Of a stretch of 64,000 bases of DNA, positions 24,229 to 32,401 are shown piece after piece. This DNA comes from Provencibacterium sp. Its GTDB lineage: Bacteria > Bacillota > Clostridia > Oscillospirales > Ruminococcaceae. A model generated the notes under the pieces. The model searched no databases and was not told the origin of the DNA. It was given only the letters and a program-made list of their open reading frames with translations. The stretch's first letter is position 1; every line of letters begins with the position of its first letter. A program made the position numbers and the translations under genes. The stretch is from contig JAAWDS010000002.1 of assembly GCA_022793895.1 (NCBI GenBank), positions 1 to 64,000 of the forward strand, read 5' to 3'.

Positions 24229-25284
24229 ATGTTGAAAATGAAAGATTGGTTGGGCCGCGCGCCCCATTTTGCCCTGCATCTGGCGCTGGCTGCTTTTTTG
24301 ATCGGCCCGGCGTTTGGGGAGAAGGGATGGCTGGCCGTTTTCATCGCCGGGGGGCTTCTCGTGGGCTGCCTGGTGCTGGGCTGCGCCATCCGCTATGGCG
24401 GGAACCCGCGAAGGCTGCGTTCACTGGCGCTGGATCGGGTGTCCGGCTGCCGGACGCTGGCCGTGCTGCTGTTGCTGTATCTGTTTTGCGACGGGATGAA
24501 CTTTACCTATTCCCCCTTTAAAACCCGTATGCTGGAGCGTTATCCCTCGATATTCTGCGCATTAATTCTGTGGATGGGGGTCCTTTATTATGCCGACCGG
24601 GTGGACCGGCTGGATAACCTGTTGATGAACGCCACCCTCTGCGCGCTGGCGCTCTCCATTCTGGTGCTGGCCGGTTTCCGGCTGGAAAATCCGGACTGGA
24701 CCTGGCGGATCATAGGGGCGGGGATGTGTACCGGCGTCTTTTTCCTAGCGTCCGCACAGTATAACCGTTTTTTCAAAACCACCGTCGTCACCGGATTGCT
24801 GGCCCTGACGGCGCCCTCGCTCTATTTTGCGGTCCGCTGGAGCCAGCCGGCGGCCCTGGTGGAGAGTATGTCGGCGGCGGAGAAACAGACGCTGTGGTCC
24901 TCCTCGCTGTTACAGATCCGGGATTTTCAAACGGCGGAAATGCTCTTTGGGCGCGGCGCGGGCTATGATCTGGAACTCAGCGGCATGCAGGGGATACGGA
25001 ATTTTCTGTTGTCCGACCTGTTGGGGGGCGGCGTTGTCCGGTTCGCGCTCTCCCTTTCCCTGTGGCTGTGCATCGGCTACTGTATCGCCATGCTTTTTCT
25101 CTACTGCCGCGGGGTGGCGCTCATCTATGCGCTGGTGTTGGGCGCCGTTTTTGTAGACGCCTTTTTCACCGCGCAGACCGGTTTTTTAAGCGATCCCTGT
25201 TTTATCCTTTACACCGTTTTGCTGATCACCGAGCACACCATGCTCAAAAAGGGAAGGGCGCGCTTTCCGGGCATGGCCTCCTAG
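24229..25284 (+). CDS. Polytopic membrane protein of unknown function (O-antigen ligase/polymerase-like?)
   Basis: A 351-aa integral membrane protein with about ten hydrophobic segments and one larger extracytoplasmic loop (about residues 200-245, rich in polar residues). That loop is followed by LFGRGAGYDLELSG and SDLLGGGVVRF, reminiscent of the loop of O-antigen ligase/Wzy polymerases, where an LxGxG motif precedes a late helix. I cannot assign it firmly; a function in surface polysaccharide assembly is a guess. The start ATG 24229 follows GGGAGGG. It stands alone, with repeat R5 upstream and coaX 126 nt downstream behind its own promoter. Confidence 0.6.
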   Translation: MLKMKDWLGRAPHFALHLALAAFLIGPAFGEKGWLAVFIAGGLLVGCLVLGCAIRYGGNPRRLRSLALDRVSGCRTLAVLLLLYLFCDGMNFTYSPFKTRMLERYPSIFCALILWMGVLYYADRVDRLDNLLMNATLCALALSILVLAGFRLENPDWTWRIIGAGMCTGVFFLASAQYNRFFKTTVVTGLLALTAPSLYFAVRWSQPAALVESMSAAEKQTLWSSSLLQIRDFQTAEMLFGRGAGYDLELSGMQGIRNFLLSDLLGGGVVRFALSLSLWLCIGYCIAMLFLYCRGVALIYALVLGAVFVDAFFTAQTGFLSDPCFILYTVLLITEHTMLKKGRARFPGMAS

Positions 25285-25345
25285 AAACGGTTCTGCAAAA
25301 AATCACCCGCGTCTGCGCTGGCCGGCCTGTTTATGAAAACAGCGC

Positions 25346-25374
25346 TTGACGCAGAGACCGGCGGGAGGTACAAT
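25346..25374 (+). promoter_or_regulatory. Predicted sigma-A promoter of coaX
   Basis: TTGACG (25346-25351), 17-bp spacer, TACAAT (25369-25374); predicted start near 25381, 30 nt before the ATG. Confidence 0.75.
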
Positions 25375-25410
25375 GGAAAACGGTAACGTTGAGGAGAGGG
25401 GAAACAGGCA

Positions 25411-26193
25411 ATGCTGCTGGCAATCGACATCGGGAACACCAACATTGAATTTGGCGTATATGACGGGGAACAGATCTTGGCCCGTTTCCGGCTGGGTACC
25501 AACCGCGACATCACGTCGGATGAAATCGGGTTGTTTTTGACCCAATTCTTTTCCATCAATGCGATTTCGCGGGAACAGATAGAGGATATCATCATCTCGA
25601 CCGTGGTGCCGCAGGTGATGTATTCCGTTCAGAATGCGATGAAGAAATATGTAGGGCGCGCGCCGCTGGTGGTGGGGGAGAATATTCGCTGCCCCATTGA
25701 AAACCGCTATGATAATCCCCGCGAGGTGGGCGCGGATCGGCTGGTGAACGGCGTTTCCGCCTTCGCGCGCTACGGCGGCCCGCTGATCATCGTGGATTTC
25801 GGCACCGCGACCACCTTCGATGTCCTATCCAAGACCGGGGCCTATCTGGGCGGCGCTATCTATCCGGGGATTAAAATTTCGATGGGCGCGCTTTTTGAAA
25901 AGACGGCCAAGCTCCCACGTGTGGAGCTGGTTCGGGTGGATTCGGCGATCGGCCGCAACACCGTCGGCAGCGTACAGGCGGGCGCGATGTTCGGCTATGT
26001 CGGCGCGGTCAGCGGCATCGTTGCGCAGATTCAGCGCGAGCTGGGGGACCCGGCGAGGGTGATCGGCACCGGCGGGCTGGCCCAGTTGGTCGGCCAGCAG
26101 CAGCCCGATCTGTTTTACAGCATCGACCGCACCCTAACGCTGGACGGGCTGCGCATGATCTATGATGAATACCGGAGCCGGGAGAAGGCGTAA
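25411..26193 (+). CDS. coaX: Type III pantothenate kinase
   Basis: A 260-aa ASKHA-fold kinase performing the first step of CoA synthesis (pantothenate to 4'-phosphopantothenate). It has the N-terminal phosphate-binding motif DIGNTNIEFGVYDG, the GADRLVN substrate motif and FGTATTFDVL. Members need a monovalent cation and are not inhibited by CoA. The start ATG 25411 follows GAGGAGAGGGG. Monocistronic: its own promoter and a strong hairpin terminator at 26215. Confidence 0.96.
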   Translation: MLLAIDIGNTNIEFGVYDGEQILARFRLGTNRDITSDEIGLFLTQFFSINAISREQIEDIIISTVVPQVMYSVQNAMKKYVGRAPLVVGENIRCPIENRYDNPREVGADRLVNGVSAFARYGGPLIIVDFGTATTFDVLSKTGAYLGGAIYPGIKISMGALFEKTAKLPRVELVRVDSAIGRNTVGSVQAGAMFGYVGAVSGIVAQIQRELGDPARVIGTGGLAQLVGQQQPDLFYSIDRTLTLDGLRMIYDEYRSREKA

Positions 26194-26214
26194 AATCATA
26201 CCGGCGGTATCAAG

Positions 26215-26263
26215 CGAAGAGCCTTTCTGCAAAATGCGGCGCATTTTGCAGAAAGGCTCTTCG
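26215..26263 (+). terminator. 23-bp hairpin terminator between coaX and the YtvI-like gene
   Basis: Perfect stem 26215-26237 with 26241-26263 and a GGC loop, followed on the plus strand by TCTATTT. It lies between two convergent genes and is probably bidirectional. The stem part CTGCAAAATGC recalls the CTGCAAAAT stem of the structured repeats (R3), but the multi-arm core is absent. Confidence 0.8.
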
Positions 26264-26264
26264 T

Positions 26265-27341
26265 CTATTTATAGAGGTGGATTTTACCGTTGTCGTTGAG
26301 ATATTGGAGGAGCAGGGCGCACAGCGGGGCCAGAATCAGTCCCCAAAAGCCGAATGCCCGCAATCCCAGATACATTGCCGCAATGGTGACGACCGGATGC
26401 AGTCCGATTTGGCTGCCCACAATTTTGGGCTCGATAATCTGGCGGATGACGGTGACGGCCGCAAAAAGGACGAGCAGGCCGCCGCCCAAGAAATACCGGC
26501 CGTGCGCCAGCTCGACGAGCGCCCAGGGGATGAGGATTCCTCCCGTGCCGATGAGCGGCAGGATATCGAGCGCCGCAATCAAAACGCCAATGACCAGCGC
26601 CAGCTCCACACGCAGCAGCCAAAGCCCTGCGACCAGCTCTACCATTGTAATCGCTAAAATCATGACGTAGGCTTTCAGCATGCGGAAAAGCGATCCGACC
26701 ATGAAATCCTTCGCGTCTAACACCATGTGGCGATATTTGGAGGGGAGCTGGCGCAACAAAAAGCTGGTGACGGCGGTATAGTTGGAAGAGATAAGGATGG
26801 AGGAGATGACGGTGAACAGCAGCGTTGTGAGGAACATCGGCAGTCCCTTGAAGGCGTCGGCCGCCCAGCCGACCGCCTCGGCGGAGAGATCGCTGACCAT
26901 GTCTCCAATGGCGGAGAGCACCAGATCAAACACCTGGCCGAGCGAATCGGCCGCTTCGGGGGAGAGCGTTTCAAAAACCGAATAGAGAAAGGCGTTGACT
27001 GCGCCGAGCAGGGGCTCCAGCCCTTCGGAATAAAACTGCGGCAGCATTTGCAAGAGCCTTCCCAGTTGGGAAAACACAACGGCCAGTATCGTTAAAAACA
27101 GCGAGGTCAGCGCGAGATAGAAGAGCGAAATCACCACAATGGAAACCGAACGCCGCCGGAAGGGGGTGTTGCGGGTGATAAAAAGGGCGACGGGTTTGAG
27201 GATAAAAGCAATGGATAGCCCGATTAAAAACGGCAGCGTATAGGGGACGACCAGCCGCAACACCACAGCGATCAGTCCGATAATGGTACCCACAAACAAG
27301 ATGTTGATGATAAAACGGACCCGATCCTCATATTCCGGCAT
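26265..27341 (-). CDS. AI-2E family / YtvI-like membrane protein
   Basis: A 358-aa polytopic membrane protein of the AI-2E transporter (UPF0118) family, in the branch related to the sporulation membrane protein YtvI. Eight or so hydrophobic segments are visible with a central amphipathic region (about 110-215) and the conserved C-terminal ALDILPLIGTGGILIPWAL and EPKIVGSQIGLHPVV motifs. The transported substrate is not established. The ATG at 27341 follows GAGGAGGG; an upstream in-frame ATG at 27374 lacks a site. It is convergent with coaX and lies downstream of the large lipoprotein gene. Confidence 0.88.
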   Translation of the reverse strand: MPEYEDRVRFIINILFVGTIIGLIAVVLRLVVPYTLPFLIGLSIAFILKPVALFITRNTPFRRRSVSIVVISLFYLALTSLFLTILAVVFSQLGRLLQMLPQFYSEGLEPLLGAVNAFLYSVFETLSPEAADSLGQVFDLVLSAIGDMVSDLSAEAVGWAADAFKGLPMFLTTLLFTVISSILISSNYTAVTSFLLRQLPSKYRHMVLDAKDFMVGSLFRMLKAYVMILAITMVELVAGLWLLRVELALVIGVLIAALDILPLIGTGGILIPWALVELAHGRYFLGGGLLVLFAAVTVIRQIIEPKIVGSQIGLHPVVTIAAMYLGLRAFGFWGLILAPLCALLLQYLNDNGKIHLYK

Positions 27342-27417
27342 GGCGTTCCCTCCTCTGGCTGCATATCTAAGCATACCCGGAGAGGGGGACGGATATTCCT
27401 GCTTTTATAGCCCCTCC

Positions 27418-29631
27418 TTATTCCGCCGCTTGAAGCGCTATGCGTTCCAGATAGCCGTTTAAGCGTTCCTCTACCGGTACGGCGTCATAAAAGCAGGGGA
27501 AGAAGGCTTCAAAAAATGCCTCCTCCTCTTCGCTGGCGACGGTAGCGGGCGACTTGGCTTCGGAAACCATTTCCCAGAAGTATGTGGCAAACGTTTCGTC
27601 CGGCCAGGCGTTTTCAACCGAGAGGCGGGTATCCTCCAGCCCTTCAATGATGTAACCGAATTGCTGGTGTTGGGCGTCTGCCTGCGAAAGCTGCTGCTCC
27701 AGGATTTGGCGGTTGACCGGCATGCCGTCGTAATACTCATAGGTCTGGCAGCGTGCATCGAGGACTGTCTCTATAAAACGGCAGGCTTCCTCGCGCTGGC
27801 CGTTGGCAGCCGCCGCCAGAATATTTCCCGGCAGATACGTCCCATCTTCAAAGCCGCGCAGCAGCTTTAGCTCCGCCGGACGTCCGCTCCAAGCCGTCAG
27901 GCTCGCCATCTGCGCCAGATGGGAGACGGAGCGCAGCTCGCCCGCCGCCAGCGCGATGTGCCCCTCGTGCCAGGCGGCGATATCCAGATCGTTGAGCAGG
28001 GGAATGGGAGGGATCTGAAGCGCCTGAATGCGCTGGACGTTTTCCAACAGGCGGGTAAGCGGTTCCCTGGCGTTTTCGGCGGATTCCCAGGCGGATTGGC
28101 AGAGCGGGTAGAAAAAGGAAAGGAGGTATTCGGCGGAAGCATCCTCGGTGGGCCGCAGCTCCGGATGCTCCAGCCGGAAGCGCTCCATCCAATCGGTTAG
28201 ATCCTCTAAATTGCGGATGCCCCTCACCGTTTCCGGATCGCCGAACAGCGCGGGGAGGCTGAAGCTGGCGGGAATCCCATAGAGCTCGCCGTTTTCTCCG
28301 CGGAGTCTGCCGGCGATGCCTGGCAGCCATTCGCCCGCCTTCAGGCGGGGGGCGGCGAATCCGTCCAGATCGAGGAGCACCCCCTTTTCTCTCAGCGAAC
28401 GGATGGGAAGCCCGTCCAATACCAACACATCTGGTCCGTTTCCCGCCATCAGCTCGGTGGAGAGGGTACGGATCGCGTCGGCGCTGGAAATGGCGGCGCG
28501 CCCCTCGGAATCGACCGGTCGGCCCACCCGGTAATCCACCTTCATTCCGGTATCGAGCTCATAGACTCCAATGGCTTGGCGCAGCCGTCCATCACGGAAG
28601 TTATTGAGGATATACACCGTGAGCTCCCCGGCCTCCGGCCGGGGCTCTCCGGTAGATTGAAAACGGGAGAGGTGGTAGCCTTCCCCCTCTTCGAACAGGA
28701 TGCAGAACCCATCCGGCATGGTGCAGAGGGCGGCGGGTTTCCGGGTCGGAAGGGAGAGCGAGGTGCCCTGACCCTCCAAAATCTGTTCGAGCAGCCCGCC
28801 GCCGTCGGCGTGCGCCCAAATTCCGTTCTGATCGCAGAAATAGAGCGCTTCCCGATCCCCGGCGGGAAGAAGCAGCCGTTCGCTGGCGCGGCTGCTCATC
28901 GCGCCGAAGGCGTAGAACCCGCGGGCGGTTTCGCGGGTCTCAAAGCTCCCGGTTTGTTCCCCGGTGGAGAGGCGGTAAAGCTGCACCGTGTCGGCTGCGG
29001 TGAGGTAAAGGGTATCGCCGCGGCAGTCATAATCGCGCAGGGCGGCCTCCCCGGCGCGGTAATGCCCCTTCTCCTCCAGCGTCCCGGCGTCCAGTTGGAT
29101 GAGGCTGTCCGCTTCTCTCAGCAGCAAATCCCTGTCTGCGGTTATTCGGAAGGAGGTAACCGGCCAACTTCCCGTCCGGGAAAAGCTCTGATCCTGGATA
29201 AGCTCTCCCTCCGGCGAGAGAAGAGAGAGGCGGTAGGCAATCGTCCGCTGTTGTTTCCCATCGGCTTCGGTGTAATCGTCCAGGCTCAACAGGGCCAGCC
29301 CCCCATCCGGGAAGCAGCGGGCAGCTATCAGCAGATAGGAGGAATCCTTCGCAGAGAGCCAGGGCGTCGGCCGTTCGTTCCAGTTTGTTCCATCTTCGCT
29401 CTCCCAGAACTTCCAGGAGTCGCGCTGCGTATTGCGGGTACTGGCAGACAATAATTGGAGCGTACCATCCGGCCGGACCCCGAAATCCAGAATGTCCTCC
29501 GCCTCTTCCGGAAGCGGCAGGGCGGTTTCCCGGTACCAGTTTTCCTGCACAGGGAAGGGGGTATCCAGCTGGGAACAGGCGGAGGTAAGGGCGAGCGATA
29601 GGAATAGAAAAACAGAGAGAAGTTTTTTCAT
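27418..29631 (-). CDS. Large lipoprotein: propeller-like N-terminal half fused to a solute-binding-like C-terminal half
   Basis: A 737-aa lipoprotein. The signal peptide ends with lipobox LTSAC (Cys19). Residues about 30-330 have repeated beta-strand patterns (for example DGTLQLLSAS, DRDLLLREADSLIQLD, DTLYLTAADTVQLYRLSTG) suggesting a beta-propeller. Residues about 335-735 resemble family 1 extracellular solute-binding proteins (LTVYILNNFRDGRLRQAI, NGPDVLVLDGLP, LYGIPASFSLPALFG). No ABC transporter permease or ATPase is nearby. Instead it is divergent from a two-component system with only about 100 bp between, so it may be a ligand-sensing accessory protein of that system or its target. The function is inferred only from context. 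Confidence 0.72.
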   Translation of the reverse strand: MKKLLSVFLFLSLALTSACSQLDTPFPVQENWYRETALPLPEEAEDILDFGVRPDGTLQLLSASTRNTQRDSWKFWESEDGTNWNERPTPWLSAKDSSYLLIAARCFPDGGLALLSLDDYTEADGKQQRTIAYRLSLLSPEGELIQDQSFSRTGSWPVTSFRITADRDLLLREADSLIQLDAGTLEEKGHYRAGEAALRDYDCRGDTLYLTAADTVQLYRLSTGEQTGSFETRETARGFYAFGAMSSRASERLLLPAGDREALYFCDQNGIWAHADGGGLLEQILEGQGTSLSLPTRKPAALCTMPDGFCILFEEGEGYHLSRFQSTGEPRPEAGELTVYILNNFRDGRLRQAIGVYELDTGMKVDYRVGRPVDSEGRAAISSADAIRTLSTELMAGNGPDVLVLDGLPIRSLREKGVLLDLDGFAAPRLKAGEWLPGIAGRLRGENGELYGIPASFSLPALFGDPETVRGIRNLEDLTDWMERFRLEHPELRPTEDASAEYLLSFFYPLCQSAWESAENAREPLTRLLENVQRIQALQIPPIPLLNDLDIAAWHEGHIALAAGELRSVSHLAQMASLTAWSGRPAELKLLRGFEDGTYLPGNILAAAANGQREEACRFIETVLDARCQTYEYYDGMPVNRQILEQQLSQADAQHQQFGYIIEGLEDTRLSVENAWPDETFATYFWEMVSEAKSPATVASEEEEAFFEAFFPCFYDAVPVEERLNGYLERIALQAAE

Positions 29632-29682
29632 GTCACCGGCTCCTTTTGATTTCAGTTCATCGCAGAGAATAACACGCCTCTC

Positions 29683-29711
29683 TTGAAAAAACTTTGAAAC
29701 TTCGTTATGAT
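29683..29711 (+). promoter_or_regulatory. Predicted promoter of the two-component system with TTGAAA direct repeat
   Basis: TTGAAA (29683-29688), 17-bp spacer, TATGAT (29706-29711). A second TTGAAA lies at 29694-29699, exactly 11 bp after the first. Direct repeats one helical turn apart are typical binding sites of OmpR-family regulators, so autoregulation is possible. Confidence 0.6.
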
Positions 29712-29734
29712 TAGGGAAAACAGGGGGGATGTGC

Positions 29735-30412
29735 TTGAAGATTCTGCTGGTGGATGATGATGATGTTCTGTGCGAGGCGCTTGAAACGCTTCTGCACAGC
29801 GCTGGTTATGCCTTAGACCGCTGCGCGGATGGGGAGACTGGGTGCTATTATGCGCTGCAAAACGCTTATGATTGTATCCTGCTCGACCGCATGCTCCCAA
29901 GGATGGATGGGCTCATGGTGCTGCAATCCATCCGGGCGGCCGGGCTTATGGTTCCGGTGCTGCTGCTGACGGCGTTGGGGAGGCTGGAGGATCGGGTAAA
30001 CGGGCTGGACACCGGGGCGGACGATTATTTGGTAAAGCCTTTTGAGATGGAGGAGCTGCTCGCCCGCATCCGGGCGCTTGTCCGCCGGCCCGCCCGCATA
30101 GAAGAAGGGGAGCGGCTCAAGGCGGGGGATCTGGCTTATCTGCCGGCCGGGCGAAAGCTGTTCGGACCGGCGGGAGAGCGCATCCTCTCTAAAACCGAAG
30201 GGCTGCTCTGGGAAACCCTCTGCCGGAATGCCGGGCAGATTTTGCCGCGGGAGCTTATCTATCTGCGCGTCTGGGGCCCGGAGGCGGAAACTGAGGAGCA
30301 GAGCGTGGATAACTATATCCACTTTCTGCGCAGGCGGCTGCGGGCGCTGGAAAGCCGCTGTCAGATTGTCACCGTCCGTTCTGTGGGCTACCGCCTGGAG
30401 GCGGGGGAATGA
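29735..30412 (+). CDS. OmpR-family response regulator
   Basis: A 225-aa two-domain regulator: receiver domain (about 1-117) with acidic pocket DDDD (7-10), phosphoacceptor Asp51 in CILLDRMLPRMDG and the Lys of VKPFEM, then a winged-helix DNA-binding domain ending SVGYRLEAGE. I prefer a TTG start at 29735, giving the family N terminus MKILLVDDDD with GGGGGG 6 nt upstream; an ATG at 29729 directly abuts the G run. The gene overlaps the histidine kinase gene by ATGA. It is likely to control the divergent lipoprotein gene and itself. Confidence 0.93.
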   Translation: MKILLVDDDDVLCEALETLLHSAGYALDRCADGETGCYYALQNAYDCILLDRMLPRMDGLMVLQSIRAAGLMVPVLLLTALGRLEDRVNGLDTGADDYLVKPFEMEELLARIRALVRRPARIEEGERLKAGDLAYLPAGRKLFGPAGERILSKTEGLLWETLCRNAGQILPRELIYLRVWGPEAETEEQSVDNYIHFLRRRLRALESRCQIVTVRSVGYRLEAGE

Positions 30413-31704
30413 TCCGGCGTCTGCGGCGGCGTTTCTTTCTCCTCTGCGCCGGGATGACAGGAATGGTGCTTCTCCTGCTGATGGCGGCGCTCTGCGGCGT
30501 TCTTGAGAGGGAATACCGGGAGATGGGCCTGCGCCGTCAGCAGGAACTGGCCGGAACGCTCCGCGGGCGTCTACAGAGCGGGAAAGAGATCGAAAACTCC
30601 TGGCTGGGCCGGTTGGAGTGGGAGAACCGGGCGGTTATCTCGATTCAGGATAACGGCGTTCCCTTCCATTTCCGGGGCGGCTGGCAGCCGGAAACCCCGC
30701 GCGCCGTTTTGTTGGACCGGATGGCGGAGCGGGGAGAGGAAACCGTCCCCTTTCTTCTGAAAGGTGAAAGGGGCGAAGCCTACCGCTGCATCCGGGAGCG
30801 GATGGAGAGTTTTCCGGGAAGCTATGAGCTGACGCTGCTTTTCAGCCTGCGGGAAGAGGAGCGGGCCTTGTGGACCCTGCGGGGCCGCTTTCTGTTGGCG
30901 GGGATGCTGGGACTTCTGGTTCTCGCGGCATGCAGCGGGCAGCTGGCGAGGCTGGCCGTCCGCCCCACCGAGGCGAGCCTGCGGGCGCAGAACGCCTTTG
31001 TGGCGGCGGCAGGCCACGAGATGCGATCCCCGCTGGCGGTGATGAGCGCAAGCGCCTCGGCGATTCTTTTCGATCCATCGAAAACCCGGCGCTATGTGCA
31101 GGCGATTACCGGGGAGTGCCGTCGGTTGGGACGGCTGGCGGATGATCTGCTGCTGCTGGCCAAAGCGGATGCGCCGGGCTTCGCCATGCAGAGAGAGGAA
31201 ATCTGCCTGGATACGCTGCTCATCGAAACAGCCGAGCGGCTGACCCCGCTGGCGCGCGCGCAGGGACACCCTCTTCACTGTTATCTGCCGGATGAGGAGG
31301 AGCTGCCCGCGGTGTATGGGGACGCCCTTCAGCTGCGGCAGGCGGTAGAAAACCTGGTTTCCAACGCGGTCTGCCATGCGGGCGGGGAAGGAAGCATTGA
31401 GCTGGTTGCAGCGCGGGAGGGGCATCGGGTGCGCATTGCCGTGATCGATCATGGGAGAGGGATTGCGGATGCGGAAAAGGAGCGGGTCTTTGAGCGCTTT
31501 GCCCGCGGCGACAGCGCCCGTTCCAATCGTTCCCACAGCGGGCTAGGGCTCTCGATCGTCCGGGAGATTGTCCGGCTGCATGGCGGACAGGTCATGCTGG
31601 AGGACACGCCCGGCGGCGGCTGTACCTTCCTCATCCGCCTGCCCGGTATAGACGAAAGGCCGGATAGAAGGAGACGCTTCCGGTGGAAAGGGCGCTCACA
31701 ATAA
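30409..31704 (+). CDS. Sensor histidine kinase
   Basis: A 431-aa membrane kinase. Two membrane segments (about 13-31 and 161-178) bracket an extracytoplasmic region of about 130 residues of unknown fold; there is no clear HAMP domain. The H box is AAAGHEMRSPLAV with His203, followed by the N box (NLVSNAVCHAG), G1 (DHGRGIAD), F box (FERFARG) and G2 (HSGLGLSIV). It would phosphorylate the regulator encoded immediately upstream. The start overlaps the regulator stop. The genes face a large lipoprotein that may share the signal. Confidence 0.93.
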   Translation: MIRRLRRRFFLLCAGMTGMVLLLLMAALCGVLEREYREMGLRRQQELAGTLRGRLQSGKEIENSWLGRLEWENRAVISIQDNGVPFHFRGGWQPETPRAVLLDRMAERGEETVPFLLKGERGEAYRCIRERMESFPGSYELTLLFSLREEERALWTLRGRFLLAGMLGLLVLAACSGQLARLAVRPTEASLRAQNAFVAAAGHEMRSPLAVMSASASAILFDPSKTRRYVQAITGECRRLGRLADDLLLLAKADAPGFAMQREEICLDTLLIETAERLTPLARAQGHPLHCYLPDEEELPAVYGDALQLRQAVENLVSNAVCHAGGEGSIELVAAREGHRVRIAVIDHGRGIADAEKERVFERFARGDSARSNRSHSGLGLSIVREIVRLHGGQVMLEDTPGGGCTFLIRLPGIDERPDRRRRFRWKGRSQ

Positions 31705-31734
31705 GAGGTTTCATCCGAGAGGGGCAAAAAATTC

Positions 31735-32211
31735 ATGCGTAATTCAACCTTATGCTATATTGAACAGGACGGCTGCTATCTAATGCTTCACCGCACCAAA
31801 AAGGAGAAGGATATCAACAAGGATAAGTGGCTGGGCGTCGGCGGGGGCTTCGAGTGGGGCGAAAGCCCGGAGGATTGCCTGCTGCGGGAGGTCCGGGAGG
31901 AAACCGGCCTGACCCTGACCGATTACCGGTATAGGGGAATCGTCACCTTTGTGAACGAGATCCCGCTGGAAACAGAGTATATGCACCTATTTACCGCCGC
32001 CGGTTTTACCGGCAGCCTGGCGGACTGCGACGAGGGCGAGCTGGAATGGGTGGAAAAGGAGCGGATCTCCCGTCTGCCTATCTGGCCTGGAGACTTGATC
32101 TTTTTGAAGCTGCTGGCCGAGGAAGCCCCCTTCTTTTCTTTGAAGCTGGAATATCGGGGGGATCGGCTGGCAAACGCCGTGTTGAACGGGAAAAGGCTGG
32201 AACTCGAATAG
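31735..32211 (+). CDS. Nudix hydrolase (MutT/8-oxo-dGTP diphosphatase-like)
   Basis: A 158-aa pyrophosphohydrolase with a complete Nudix box: G37-x5-E43-x7-REVREETGL (51-59). The rest of the sequence (YIEQDGCYLMLHRTKKEKDINKDKWLGVGGGFEWGE) matches the MutT-like branch that cleans 8-oxo-dGTP or other nucleotides from the pool. The exact substrate is uncertain. The start ATG 31735 follows AGAGGGG. It is 30 nt after the histidine kinase and may be cotranscribed with it. Repeat R2 lies in the convergent gap downstream. Confidence 0.88.
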   Translation: MRNSTLCYIEQDGCYLMLHRTKKEKDINKDKWLGVGGGFEWGESPEDCLLREVREETGLTLTDYRYRGIVTFVNEIPLETEYMHLFTAAGFTGSLADCDEGELEWVEKERISRLPIWPGDLIFLKLLAEEAPFFSLKLEYRGDRLANAVLNGKRLELE

Positions 32212-32236
32212 CTGAAAAGGGGATTCACTTTACACC

Positions 32237-32391
32237 GAGAAGGAGCGTTGAAAGAGGTTTTCCGGTCTTGCAGAAATCAGAAAAACAGCGGTTTCGCGCG
32301 AACAGCGCGGCTTTTGGGGAATAACCTCCGCCCTAAAAGCCGCTTTTTCAGAAAGGCTCGTTGCAGAATGCAATTCTGCAACGAGCCTTTC
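32237..32391 (+). repeat. Structured intergenic repeat, copy R2
   Basis: It lies between the convergent Nudix and mnmA genes. Visible parts: CCGGTCTTGCAGAAA (32262-32276); the TTTCGCGC-type arm; a GC arm in which the stem sequence has changed; CCGCTTTTTC closing the core (32340-32349); and a 19-bp hairpin (32351-32369 with 32373-32391, loop GCA). Compared with R1 and R4 the hairpin stem differs at several positions and each change is matched on the other arm. Confidence 0.8.
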
Positions 32392-32401
32392 TATAGTTCC
32401 T

